Shown: piece by piece, positions 1 through 14,258 of the stretch
How the letters are laid out: the number at the start of each line of letters is the position of its first letter
Numbering within the stretch: position 1 is the stretch's first letter
Assembly: GCF_016808335.1 (NCBI RefSeq)
Contig: NC_053149.1
Coordinates: 56,225,922-56,289,921 of the forward strand
Origin: Panicum virgatum
Lineage: Eukaryota > Streptophyta > Magnoliopsida > Poales > Poaceae
Reading direction: 5' to 3'
DNA: 64,000 bases
The notes under the pieces: model-generated
What the model was told of the DNA's origin: nothing
The model's input: only the letters and a program-made list of their open reading frames with translations
Databases searched by the model: none
Position numbers and translations under genes: made by a program

Positions 1-315
1 GACCGTGCAAACTTTGCACTTGAGAAGACTGCATCTACACATGACCTTGATCTGTTGGTTCAATCTGCTGACTATGCACACAGTTAGTCCCGATGGTGAT
101 TCCAGCCGGTAGGGACTTGTCGTATGCATAACAGAGAAAGAACACAAACTAATCTTTTGTCATATGCCGCGCAATCAACTTGCTCCAGTTTTAACCCCTT
201 ATGACCAATTGATCTAATCAAACCGTGCAAAAGTAATAGATCCAATCTACTACAACATATCACCTATATGCAAAAGATCCAGACCAAAAACTACGCAAGA
301 TGGCTCTGGTACCAC
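1..315 (-). mobile_element. Internal region of a Copia-type LTR element, truncated by the window edge
   Basis: This stretch lies directly downstream (in minus-strand sense) of the LTR at 316-803 and its primer binding site, so it is read as the untranslated leader of the same element; the rest lies outside the window. No gag reading frame is visible in the piece present. The element is inferred from its LTR and primer binding site, not from any coding domain. Confidence 0.6.
302..314 (-). other. Primer binding site (tRNA-iMet type) of the Copia element
   Basis: The minus strand reads TGGTACCAGAGCC one base after the LTR end at 316. Most plant elements primed by initiator Met tRNA have TGGTATCAGAGCC, so there is one mismatch. 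It fixes the orientation of the element as minus strand. Confidence 0.65.
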
Positions 316-803
316 TGTAGGGAAACGGGTAGGCTACGCTAGCATCACTACCGCATAAACCCAAGATACTTGCGAGTAGAAGATCATAGATCGTTACCAC
401 TAGACGCGCAGCGCAGCGGAAGAAGTCGCGTGTCGATGTAGAGGAAGTAGTCGATCACGTCCCACGAACCGAGCTCCTCGTACTTGATCCCAGCAGCCGA
501 TCAGCGCAGCAGTCGCAGCAGCGCCTCCACGGAGTCCACACGTACGGGGATGAAACGCCGGGCGTCGGTGTGCTAGCACCGCACGCACGGCAAGGGCGGC
601 GGCCGAGAGAGAGGGAGGGGCGGCGGCTAGGGAGGTGGCGCCGCTAGGTCATCTCCCCCCTAGCCCCTCCCTCATATATATAGGGCGTACTAATGGGCTT
701 CTATCTCATAGGCCCATTAGTAACCCTAATCCCTCTTGGATCAATATTCACTTGGGACTTTAAACCGTATTGTGATGATGGGCTCTTGGGCATATCACCA
801 ACA
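316..803 (-). mobile_element. 5' LTR of a Copia-type retrotransposon
   Basis: On the minus strand the block starts TGTTGGTGATATGCCC and ends CCCTACA, the TG...CA ends expected of an LTR (488 bp). One base later comes TGGTACCAGAGCC (302-314), a one-base variant of the initiator-Met tRNA primer binding site common in plant Copia elements. A TATATATA run near 671-680 (minus strand) is a plausible core promoter. The element is inserted into the coiled-coil reading frame that continues at 804. Its other LTR and target duplication lie outside the window. The start resembles grass Copia LTRs, but the lineage is not certain. Confidence 0.72.
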
Positions 804-1146
804 AATACTCCTGGAGCGCGCCAAAGAGTTCAAGGCCAAGGCAGACGCTCGCACCTCAGAGTTAGTCCTCAAGCGTCCGCAGTGCCTTGCTGATCTCGTT
901 CATTCCCAAGCTGGAGTTGAGAAGCATCTCCTTCTTGATCTCCTAGCAGAGTCGGAGCGTGAACGCTCCAACGCGCACGGCATTCACATCGAGCTGCAGG
1001 ATATTCAGCGCCTCTTGAAAGAGGATCCCATCGACAAGGAGATTGCTGCACGCCGTATCCGCATGTACATCCACTATTGGACACGTAGCTACAAGGGAGC
1101 GTGTCCAGAGAGTTTCAGCAAGCCCATCTCACGTCAGGAGACTCTA
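804..1146 (+). pseudogene. Unidentified coiled-coil protein, 5' piece
   Basis: An open frame (codons start at 805) runs without stop up to the LARD element at 1147. It is rich in Glu, Lys, Arg and Ala, for example LLERAKEFKAKADARTSEL. Its start is missing because the Copia element at 316-803 is inserted upstream. The frame continues exactly in phase at 9764 after removal of the LTR element and one copy of the 5 bp target duplication CTCTA, so both pieces were one reading frame. I do not recognise the family. The composition suggests an alpha-helical, partly coiled-coil protein, either a host gene or part of an older transposon gene. Confidence 0.55.
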
Positions 1147-4100
1147 CGTCACAGACCCGCCGAGTTAAAACGTTTAATTAAGCGTGATCACCATCATCTG
1201 AACGCATCAGACGCATTAGATTAATTAAGTGTAATTTGACAGGCTGCTTTCAACCCACAGGCCGATCGAAACACACCAGAAGTCCCGCACGACGGCGAGC
1301 GCAGGCGGTACCAGCATGATAAAATATTATAAAAATAGTAAATAATATAAATGCTTTTACAAAACAGTTTTAAATTTAAAACTTACAAAAGAAAATATAG
1401 CAACGGAAGAGAACCTAATTTACAGAGCATTTTACTAGAGAATAAACAAAGCAACTAAATAAGTCGAGAACTATCGAGACGTGAAGACAAGGCGCCACAT
1501 CGAGCCCACCGATGTGAAGCCTAGTTAGCTCCTATACCTGAAATAGGATAAACAACAAACCCTGAGCAACTAATACTCAGCAAGACTTACCCGACCCGTG
1601 GGTATAACTTAGCACACATACCTAGACATGCAAGGCTTTTGGCTGGTGGTTTATTTTGCAGAAAAAGCGACTAAAGTAATTCCTTAATTTCAATATTTTA
1701 GCTCCAGGTTCTATATAAATTAACTATAATCTAATATTTGCATAAATCAACTATAGCAACACATAGTGGTGCAATCAATTATGATTCAACGTGTTCATCA
1801 TATATATATATACTTATCATCTCATCATTATACTACGATGCGACGCAGTGATCAAGGTGCTTATATCCGAGAGCGACTGACGGCGAATCGATTCGATTTA
1901 ACCTTGCAAGGTGGACCTAACCAACACGGCACGCGTATGCCCCGTCGGACCACATGCACCAACATTTCCCCTCCCCGCCTCGAACTAAAGAACCGCCCCA
2001 CCTGCATATAGTCAGCCGAGCCCTACGAGAGACCACCAAAAGTAAACATATGCATCCCGCTTCTCCGCGGCCATTTGACTCGCCCTAAGGGGTGGGTAGA
2101 AGTTCTATACTTTCGAAGCAAGGCAGTACTCGGCTTACCGGTTTCGACTACCTCCTACTCCTGGTATGCGGTTAGTACAATTCAAACATGATCAGCAGGC
2201 CCAACAACGGTACGATACTTAACCGACCCAGACCAGTGGCGGATCCAAAGGGGGGCTGAGGGGGCTCCAGCCCCCCTAACTCCATGAAGTCCATGGGAGC
2301 CCCCTCAAGCCCCCCTACAATTTCCAGCCATAGTTGAAAGTGAGGAGAAAGAAAGGAGGAGGAAGAAGAAGAGAAAGGGAAGGAAGAGGAGGAAGAAAGG
2401 GAAGACGAGCCCCCCCAATATTCAGCTTCTAGATCCGCCACTGACCCAGACGGGACTAAGACACCCAGAAACCCTGCCCTGCTGACATACCTACATATCC
2501 TCATCATTCCCGTCCGGTCTCAATTCTCCATTCATTACATATCAAATTCAACAACTCATATACTAAAATATTAATATATCTTGTATCTCGCGAGTAACCG
2601 GAAATTATTCGACTTCTAATCATCATATTTCTCGCGAGTGACCAGAGATCACTCGTCTTCTACCGAGAACCATTAAGCATAGCACTTCTATCGTCCTATA
2701 CATACTAGTATAACTCAAGGGAACCTAGGGATCATGCAACTAGGGTTCCAAATAATTTCTAAACCTAATGCACAAGTAATAGAGACATATTTAGGTGTCA
2801 TAAATTTGAAACAATAGGATGTGCACCGAGGCTTGCCTGAGGGTAACACTAAGTTAGTGTTAATATTAACAAGGCCTTGGGCCCTTCCGACCATTGGGCC
2901 GGGTCTTCATGAATCCCCTCTCAATCCTGCTTCACCGATCCTGAGCTTCACGATCCATCTATAGTCGACGTTCTCACCACGTATTCTATACAAATGCATA
3001 TGAAATGCCAATTAATGTACAAGCATATAAATAATGCGGATATAATTTCACAAACACGAAGCAACTATCGACCGAGTATAAACGCTACGATTCTCATATA
3101 ATTACGACTGTCAGCCCTACTACTACCGGTCAGACCGGTATACCAAACCGGTCAGACCTGTCTGGCCCGTGTGTGACTCGAGATCAAAAATCCAGAGTAT
3201 CCGGACGTATTCTCGGAGTATCCGGACTCCCAAGCCCGGAATATTTGGACATAAACTCGGAGTAGCTAAACCACTACAAACCCGGAGTATCCGGACAAAT
3301 TGCCGGAGTCTCCGGACCCATACCGGTCATACTGGTCCAAGCACCGGTCAGACCGGCTGGCCGAAAATAAACCCTAGCTAAGTCATATAACACTGATTTA
3401 GCTCTCTAATTTAATTTAACCTAATTCTTCTTAATTGTAAATTATTCTTTAATTTCCAAATAAACCAACACATGAAGAATTCACTAACACCTCAACTATA
3501 TTTTCTAGGCCGGAAACTTGTATAGTGGACTACACATGCCTAAACTAAACCACAGCCTCGGTTTAATAATTTTTGGACTAACAGATTTGCCGAAACTAAT
3601 TAAATGAGTCTAAACACCACTTAAACTCTACTATGGGCAAAAAGGACAATTCGCAAGAACAAATATTTTTCCCTTGTAGATACAGACGTAACCAATCTAA
3701 CAAATCTAACTTTGTATTTTTACCATTTTTCCTTGATTTATTAGGCATCCGGCAAGTTTTTGCTGAAATAATAAAAATCAGAAACCAACCACCGGAGACT
3801 CTGGGTTTTACCCCAGATTCTCCGGACACAATGTCCGGAATTTCCGGATGCTCATCCGGAGTTTCTGATACCTCTAATCCGGAGATTCCGGACTTATATC
3901 CAGAGTTTCTGGGCAAATCTAAACAAAAGGCCAACGACTGTGCATGCCATGGTGGCCGGCGACGCGAGCGAAGCACGGCAGAGAAAAAGGGCCAGGGAAA
4001 GGGGTGGGGAAGGTGGAGGAGCTCACCAGGAATCCATTCCCATGGTCGATTTGGGTGGAGGAGGACTGGAGAAGCGGATCGACGCGAAGAGGCGGAGCTC

Positions 4101-4409
4101 GGGCGGCGCTCCCATGGCGGTCGGCGGTAGGGCCGTCGATTCCCGCCGGGGAAGGCTCGAGCAAGGCTCGTGGAGGTGCGGTGGAGGTGCGGAACACGGT
4201 TGGGGAGGCTCTCGAGGAAGGAAATGGACGAACGGCGACCGAAGATGCCGGGGCGGTGAGAGCAGAGGCTTAGCTCGAGCTCGGGCTGAAGGGAGGATCG
4301 AGAGTTGAATGAGAGAGATGAGGACGGGAGCAGGCAGCTCGGGATAGGATAAGGACGTGGGCTGTCCGGAGTATCCGGGCACATTTACCGGAGTATCCGG
4401 GGTGTTACA
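1147..4409 (-). repeat. 3' LTR of the LARD element
   Basis: This is the LTR copy farthest downstream in element sense (3263 bp). Relative to the other LTR it carries an extra 218 bp, explained by a nested hAT MITE (2234-2443) plus its 8 bp target duplication. It lacks the long TA repeat of the other copy. It contains many short near-palindromes such as ACCGGTCAGACCGGT (about 3120-3370) and CCGGAGTATCCGGA-like boxes (3170-3310, 3790-3910, 4370-4400). Its outer terminus has decayed (CG instead of TG at 1147). Confidence 0.88.
2234..2443. mobile_element. hAT-type MITE nested in the LARD 3' LTR
   Basis: This is a 210 bp insertion with perfect 12 bp terminal inverted repeats, CAGTGGCGGATC...GATCCGCCACTG, and an 8 bp target duplication ACCCAGAC (2226-2233 and 2444-2451). 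The sister LTR at about 7805-7812 has the empty site with a single ACCCAGAC, direct proof of insertion after the LARD arrived. The 8 bp duplication and CAGTGGCGG ends are hAT features. It has no coding capacity; the interior is purine/pyrimidine rich. Confidence 0.93.
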
Positions 4410-4410
4410 A

Positions 4411-4424
4411 TCCTACCCCCTTAA
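4411..4424 (-). other. Polypurine tract of the LARD element
   Basis: The minus strand reads TTAAGGGGGTAGGA immediately before the 3' LTR start, the position and composition of a plus-strand priming polypurine tract. Confidence 0.75.
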
Positions 4425-6643
4425 TTAAATCTCGTCCCGAGATTTAAAGAGAAAGCAAAGGGCCGATGATTTACTTCTAAAAATTGTATAAAACCAACAA
4501 ATGTTAGCCATCGTGTGCACTTGCTTAAACGCAGTTCTGGATATCCAAAGAAAACCAAGGGAACACTTGGAGGAAGAAAAACTCAAAGGGGGAATCAACT
4601 CCAAGTTGCTTATACAAGATGGACAGAAAGCCTAACATTGATTGAATCAAATTCTTTTTGGTTGCCATGAATCGTTGGAGTATCAAGGAAAAGTTTTTGT
4701 CCAAGAATATTCTTACTCAATAATGTTTATTATATTTATTAATTGGGTTGAATGATGCAGGATGCATATGTTTTAATGCATGTTAGTGGTCTAAAATTCT
4801 TAGAAACTCAAAGTTTAACTACCCATTCACGTTGTTATTTGCACATGGCCTACCCCCTTAAAAACAGACTCGCATTATAAGGGTTGCAGGAAAAGACAGT
4901 CGTAGCAGGTCCTATCCACACGTACTTAAGCACCAGCGCGTACCCAGCGGCTCAATGTATGGCTGCAGTCCACACGAGGCCCTAGGTCTCGTCGCGGCGC
5001 TATAGTCCGAGGGACAATCACCACTACGTAGAGCAACCCAACAACACAAATAATCAGAAAAAGATTTACAAATTATGAACACAACCTGAGTTCTGTCATT
5101 AGTTAGTCGGTCAACCAGGGTTTCCATGTCAGTCCCATACCTAAACAATATATGATTATAAAATGCCATAATATTGCAATCCTATTCATGCACGATGACT
5201 ATAATGTATGTGCTCAAGTTCTTGATTTATGTATATTTTATTTGAGCAAGAATACAAGCAGAGCTATTTAAGATATAGAAATCAAGGCGATTAGAAATTA
5301 CCTAATATCAATGTTAGAAGAACACTAGGATGTTTCTAGTCACCGAGAATGGTTAGGATGGTTGATCTTCGAACATTTGGATGAAAAACTTAGAGACGAA
5401 GATATACGATCTCGGCTTATCATTGACCAATAGCGGAAGGTTTAAATAGAATAAAATGGTCATAGAACCACTTATGTTAGGGAAGGTTTTATCTAAGAAT
5501 AATATCTTTATCACAATTCTTGGGAAAAATGTCGATAGTAGTGGAAACAAAGTTAAAGTAAAGAGAAGGTCTACAACTGCACTACAGGCATCAAAATCTA
5601 ACATGACCGGTCAGGCCGCCCACCAAACCGACCAGACCGATTACCACCGGTCAGACCGGTACTACAACCGGTCAGACCGGTTAAACCGAATCATACCGAC
5701 AGATTTGCACACTCTGCACAGCACCCAAGTGTGCAACCCCGGTATCTATCCGCACAGAGGCGTGTGAATACGGTTAGCAGGGACAGAAGTCGACATGTGA
5801 GATGTGCATGGTGTGAAGAAATTCATACGAAAATACCAATAAACATTAATAAGCACTATTCATACATGTTGTTTTGCTAGAAGTGCTTATTAAACAATAT
5901 GGATAATATAATGTATGCACGACCTATACGTCCTTATTTTGACTCTCAAAATAATAAGATCCACCAGAAGGTTTCATCCGCGGAAATGAAGAACACTAAT
6001 CACTACTATATTCGTACTTCGCATTTCAACTATTTAACTATTTAACTAAATAGATACGTTTTGTTCAAACACTAAGCACTGATTTTTAGGTTTTCCTAAT
6101 CATGTATGGTCCGGAATTACTGAAATGAGATGTACCGGGCGTGGAGGAACTTATACAAAGCTTACTAATAACAACCGAAGCAAAATAATATGATCAATAA
6201 GATGAAATGCTAATAAACATTCAAAGCAAAAACTGTACATATGATATGATGATATGATGTATGCATGATTATACTATACGTCCTCACAAAGGAAAATTTT
6301 TGCCACTCAAACTTTGGCAATATACGGAGGTTCTTGTGGTGGCATAATACGTACTCTCCCTGTAGATACTAGCCGTTTACTACTAATATTTCCTACGTAA
6401 ACAGGGTTAGTGTACCTGCAGAAGAATCACAGTATATATATATATTTATATCCAAAAATGATAATTGCCTGGAAATTAGTTGCTATTATATATATCTAGT
6501 CACCTGATATAACCTACACTAAGTAGGACTTACGATCTAATCTCTCATAATCCCTTAATCGCAAAGAAATGTAGATTTCTGAAATTCATTTTTAGTCTTG
6601 AAAACACCAAAATAATATTGCCGGTACCCCTGGTGCATTTCAG

Positions 6644-6655
6644 CTCTGATACCAG
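6644..6655 (-). other. Primer binding site of the LARD element (tRNA-iMet)
   Basis: The minus strand reads TGGTATCAGAGC, the exact initiator-Met primer site, two bases inside the LTR boundary at 6658. It sets the element in minus orientation. Confidence 0.85.
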
Positions 6656-6657
6656 CT

Positions 6658-9758
<3,101 letters not shown>

Positions 9759-9763
9759 CTCTA

Positions 9764-10249
9764 GCGACACACTTGGAGGGCACTTCCACTGCTGAGGGTC
9801 CCGTTCATCCAGCTGAAGAGGAGGCGCGCTCATACTTGGGGAAGCTGGATGCCGCCTTCACCGAAGCCAACGATGAGATAGAACATGGGCTGTCGGGACG
9901 CGAGGCCCTGGATTCTGCACGCTTGAAAACTGCCTCCCAGTTGCAGGAAGTTTCGATGCAGGCTGTAGAGTATGAACGACTGGCGAAGTCCGCAAGGTTG
10001 TGTGAGGCAGAGCTCCAGGAACGAGAGGACACTTACACTCGGTGTCTGATCACCTGCAACGATGCCGTCAACTCGCAGCGCGACAACGCCGACAAGCTGG
10101 AGAAGCGCATAGCAGAAGTGAAGGCCCTGGTCGAGCAATCTACGGAGCAGAGTAGGGACCAGGAGGGTGCGTTCCAGTCAGCTGTCGCCATGATCCTGAC
10201 GTACCCTGTCAAGGATCTCCCGCCCAAGAAGTCGCCATCAGTAGAGTGA
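9764..10249 (+). pseudogene. Unidentified coiled-coil protein, 3' piece with natural stop
   Basis: This continues the frame of 804-1146. The codons ACT CTA before the element join to GCG ACA CAC after it. It runs to a TGA at 10247-10249 (the protein ends PPKKSPSVE) and is heavily charged with heptad-like spacing, consistent with a coiled coil, e.g. around LEKRIAEVKALVEQ. The following 150 bp are T-rich and could be a 3' UTR. No domain is recognised. The piece also reads open backwards into the LTR, but the upstream Met at 9722 belongs to the LTR and is not a real start. Confidence 0.55.
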
Positions 10250-10714
10250 AACTGGGTCATGTTGCACTGGCTCCGTAGTTTTTGTTTAGTATCTCTTTTG
10301 ATCTTGTAGACATCTTAGTCAGAGTCTCTTTAGTGTTTTGATAAACTTGGAGTTCAGCTAGGAACGGGGCATTATCTGTGCACCCTTTGGTTAATTTGGC
10401 GTTCCTTTTAGAAAGTCGTGACATACTTATAAAACTCTGCTAGTTATTCAATTGCAACTTTTTAATTTGCACACGTACTCGCCGCCTCGCGCGTGTCGCG
10501 GCTGCCGCAGTGCTGAACTCGACGAGTCGTGGTAGATGTACACTTGCACAGGCTAAGTTTGCCGGCCTCTTGCCGTCGCGGACGCAAACTTGCCCGCGTA
10601 AGTCGTGATAGAGATTTGCTTCTGCGCCGTCGTGGTCGTGGCTGTTAACTTCAAGTTTGTTACGCCGCCGCCGCACAGGCGGATTCAGCATGGCCATGTT
10701 TCCTTTCCTCTCCG
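10250..10714. other. Non-coding stretch after the coiled-coil frame
   Basis: This is probably 3' UTR and flank of the frame ending at 10249 (T-rich to about 10440), then a moderately GC-rich part (10470-10700) with no recognisable domain. Nothing else is seen here. Confidence 0.4.
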
Positions 10715-11025
10715 TAGAGCATCTCCATTAAATTACCTAAATTTTTTTAATATTTTTGATGATTGAAGATGCTATAACAGATTATCAATTCAATCCTCAT
10801 TATCTAAAAGTATTTGGTAATCATCAAAACACACCTCCCTCTCACCTAAATGAAGGTGATTTTCCCTCTATCCTATTTTTAATGATTGAATTTTGGTAGT
10901 CTGCTGCAACAACCATTACCAAAAACTGCAGGTCAAAACTACTTCCTTAGATAGTTATTGGTGATGGAGAAAGAATATTTTAAGTATGTGGTATGGATTA
11001 TGTGTAATTTGTTGGAGAGGCTCTA
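10715..11025. mobile_element. MITE with AGAGC-TCTCCA ends
   Basis: The left end TAGAGCATCTCCATTAAATTA and the inverse of the right end TAGAGCCTCTCCAACAAATTA match at all but a few positions over about 20 bp, giving a 311 bp AT-rich element without coding capacity. Ends of the GAGCATCTCCA type are frequent in grass MITEs. No clear target duplication beyond TA, so the superfamily is open. Confidence 0.6.
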
Positions 11026-11044
11026 ATTCCTTCTCAGGTATGGA

Positions 11045-11202
11045 TAGGGGTGGTAAAGGGCCCAATATTTTGAACTAAAAAATCTAAGGATCGGGCCCTA
11101 AAAGGGCCGGGCTCTAAACATATGTATTTTTGAACTAAAAATTTTAAGGGCTTTATTGGGCTGTGAAGAGGCCATTAGGGCCATGGCCCATTACCACCCC
11201 TA
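11045..11202. mobile_element. hAT-type MITE, 158 bp
   Basis: The terminal inverted repeats are TAGGGGTGGTAAAGGGCC and GGCCCATTACCACCCCTA, nearly perfect over 18 bp. The element is flanked by an exact 8 bp target duplication GGTATGGA (11037-11044 and 11203-11210). The 8 bp duplication and TAGGG ends place it in hAT. It is non-coding. Confidence 0.92.
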
Positions 11203-11210
11203 GGTATGGA

Positions 11211-12620
11211 AGGTTCACAAAACTACTTAAGACAAATGACACAGAAAGAAAAGCAAGGACATAACAGTTTTCGAATTAAAGTTTATGGTTAACTGCATTT
11301 GGGAATGCAGGGCACCCTGCTTTTGTCCTCTGCCCGTCTCATCGGTTTACGAGCAGTCAAAAAAATATACATCTTGCATACTGTCACGAGGTCCGCCTCA
11401 CTCAACTTCAGAACCAAACCACCTTCCGGCTTGGTACTACTACTACTACTGCCTCCTAAGTACTCCTACTAATTTTCCTCAAGTTATAAAACTGCATCTG
11501 GGTGCGAGAGTGGATAGATGAGTTTTTGGCCAATTCCTTAATCCCCATATCACAAATTGAAGTCTACAATCGAGGTTTGTCACACATTCGTAATTTTGAT
11601 CCCCAATGTCCAAATTGTTATATAGAGGCACATGTGGTTGTCATTGCACACGCTGATGGCCATCAAAATTTATTTTGACGCAGGCACACGGTTCAACGCA
11701 GACAAACTCTATTGCAAAATTAGATTTTAAATTCAATGTACAAGGTGAAATGTGTCCCCCCCCCCCCCCTATCACGTCATTCCGTACGATAGCGGTTGGA
11801 CGCGCCCGCATGTTTCATTTTCGTTGAATCTTTAAGCACCAGAAAAAAATAAACATCTTAATACTTAATAGTGTCGACACTATGTGATAATCTTCATGAT
11901 TTTTTTGAGGGTCAACAGGAGAGCATCCCCATCTGATTTATTTTATTATGACCCCTAATGGCCCGCGTGATAATTAAAAGTTTTACATCTCCCTCCTAAA
12001 CCGACGGGGACCCTCCCCAACCTCCATCAACATGTCCTGTGTTGCTGTTCCTGCGGATTAGCTGTTCTTTGTGCTCTTATGTTGGTCAAACTTAGTTTGA
12101 CTGCATCAAAATTATGTCTATACTTACTTTCTTCTTAATGAAAAATGTGTTCAGTCACGTCCCGAAAAGCCGTCAGTGAGATCCCAAAACTTCTCAACAT
12201 ATTCTCGTAGGCCCCATCCCATGCTGCTGCTGACACGGTATATACCCCTGTCCGACACAGTTCTCCACCTACATCCAGATATTTGCAGGCAGATCCTTTC
12301 GTGCTGCTTTAATTTGCCGCACTACGGCACTGCACCGTGATTGCGAAAGCAAGGACAATCATACAGCTCCTGAGAAGCTGGTTGGTGATACTTCCAAGAG
12401 AATCTCCAATTCTTCATGAGAGAAGATTCACTATTTTTATTCAGTGCACACCAGTAAAATGGAGCATATTTCTTCAGGATTTACACGCTATAACCCAAAT
12501 ATATATCTGGCAGCCTTTTCAATCCCTTTAATTTCCAAAAAAAGGAAACAAAAACTGAAGCCATCCAGTATTTTGATCAGTAATCCTGTATAGAATGAGA
12601 GCTGCAGTGACCAGTGAGTA
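11211..12620. other. Intergenic DNA and probable 3' UTR of the carboxypeptidase gene
   Basis: No gene is seen. A C homopolymer of about 14 bases occurs near 11756. The last 300 bp before 12621 probably hold the 3' UTR of the minus-strand carboxypeptidase gene; no polyadenylation signal could be assigned with confidence. Confidence 0.4.
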
Positions 12621-12803
12621 TCATGTTAGCCCACCATCAAGGACTGCAGAAGCCTTGGAGACCGCCCTTGCGACCCTGTAAATCTCATGCTGCAGCGACC
12701 GCCAGGATTCGGTTGTGTTGGACTTCTTGGCCTTGTCCATGGCCGAGACGATACCGGGGAATGCTTTGGTGCCCCAGTCATCCTGACCCGACGATGCATA
12801 GAT
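12621..12803 (-). CDS. LAMP1: Last exon of the LAMP1-like carboxypeptidase, 15 kb from exon 11
   Basis: The minus strand reads TTCGGCAG then ATC TAT GCA, encoding IYASSGQDDWGTKAFPG and ending in VLDGGLT and TGA at 12621-12623. This is exactly the family C-terminus that should follow KHM at the end of exon 11 (27852). The intervening intron (12804-27851, GTGAGT...CAG, phase 0) is 15048 bp. Without the nested retrotransposon block 12930-27826 it would be about 150 bp. Confidence 0.92.
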   Translation of the reverse strand: MYASSGQDDWGTKAFPGIVSAMDKAKKSNTTESWRSLQHEIYRVARAVSKASAVLDGGLT

Positions 12804-12929
12804 CTGCCGAACAAAAACGATGAAATGTGTTGTCAGTGTTTCAACTTCATAGTTAAGAAGCGCACATCAAGCTGCGAGGCAGTAGCTGTGATAGTGAAAC
12901 GAACATGGCACCATTTATGCCATTTCGAG

Positions 12930-14258
12930 TGATTTTGGTGATCGAATGACAACACAACACTTGGACTAATATGATTGTTAAGATGACCATTTTCAGGCTT
13001 TTAGGTTCAAGTGATGACAAAGAGAAAGAGAAAATAGGCGTAGCAAGGCCCGAAGGGCCGCCCCTACGGGGGTTCCGCTAATCGATTAGCGGACGGGGGT
13101 CGAGGGGGAGCCGCCCCTCGCGGGTCTCAGGGCAGCGCCCTGAAAGCTCTTCGGTCAGTAGCACCGGAAGAACCGACGCATGAGCATCGGTGCATCCGAT
13201 GGTTGTCGGAAGAACCGACGCAATGGTATTTTGGTGCAGAAGGAAATCGAAGCCAAGTCAGCTTATAGGCACCGGATGAACCGATGGTTCAAAAAGGGGC
13301 ATCGGTGCATTGGGCGTACTGTGTTCCAGAGACGATGCAAGTCGCGCAAGAGCCAAGTCTTCAGCACCGGTTGAACCGGTGAAGCATCGGTGCATACCAT
13401 CGGTGTAATGACGTCAGCAGAAGAGGAGAATGATGTGAGTGACCGGTTTAACCGACGGGAAAGCATCAGTTCAACCGGTGGTCACTATGTCAGCTGTCAG
13501 GAGCTCAACGGCTACTTCGGGTATTAGAGTGACCGGATGAACCGACGCTACCCCAGACAGAGGCATCGGTTCATCCGATGATACGCAGATTTTCTGCTGA
13601 CTATTGGAGCAACGGCTACAAGACTTGGTAGCCTATATATACGCCTCACCCCGGCCATTTGAAGATTGCTGGAGTTGCTGGACATCCCACACACACCCAA
13701 TAACATCTCCAAGCCATTCAAGAGCATCAAGATCATATCCTTAGCCCTTAGCACACTTTGAGAGTGTTGTGTAAAGGTTAGCTCTTAGTGAGTGTGATTG
13801 CAAGGCCTTGAGCCTTTGTGCTGTGGTTCTCTAGTGAACCAAAAACAAGAGCTTGGTGCGCCGGCACCTTGGAGCTTTGAAGCTCGCCGGCAACGTCATC
13901 GACCCTCTGACTTGGTGTGGAGCGGCGACGACACTTTGTGCGGGGGACGTGGAGACCCCATCCTTTGTGGAGAAGCTCCTTAGTAGAACCCGGGGCCAAG
14001 GTGATCGTGATTGTGTTCACGGAAGAGACTTGGTGGCCGAGTAGCAATACTCTTAGTGAGTGCTACAACAATGTGGATGTAGGTGTGCCTTTGTGGCTAA
14101 CCGAACCACGGGATAAACACCCGCGTCAAGAGTTTGCTATCTTCTATCCCGCTCATTAAGCTTCCGCATTCCTTACTAGCAATTTGTGTGTTTTACTTTC
14201 ATAGAATAGTTTCTTGATAGGAAAGGCTATAGGTTGCTAAACTCTTTTGGGATAGGGG
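12930..14258 (+). mobile_element. Copia (Sirevirus-like) solo LTR, left part
   Basis: Starts TGATTTTGGTGATCGAATGAC, a beginning shared with the LTR at 62487. It continues at 27680-27826 after removal of the Gypsy element inserted at 14259, giving about 1.48 kb in total and ending CCCCTCCCCCTCTTAAG...TTTTCA. It contains a TATATATA box (13631-13640), a series of near-palindromic ACCGG/CCGAT boxes (13140-13580) and a perfect 18 bp palindrome CCGCTAATCGATTAGCGG (13075-13092). No internal domain or second LTR is present, hence a solo LTR. No convincing 5 bp target duplication is seen. Assignment to Sirevirus rests on the palindromes and end sequences only. Confidence 0.65.
13075..13092. repeat. 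Perfect 18 bp palindrome in the solo LTR
   Basis: CCGCTAATCGATTAGCGG is its own reverse complement. It lies in a GC-rich hairpin-prone stretch (13045-13150) of the LTR leader or U3 region. Confidence 0.9.

Larger units (their letters stand above)
4410..6657 (-). other. Non-coding interior of the LARD element
   Basis: The 2.25 kb hold no reading frame with gag, protease, RT or integrase features on either strand. The region shares the ACCGGTCAGACCGGT-type boxes with the LTRs (5610-5690). The right end has the primer binding site, the left end the polypurine tract. Confidence 0.7.
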
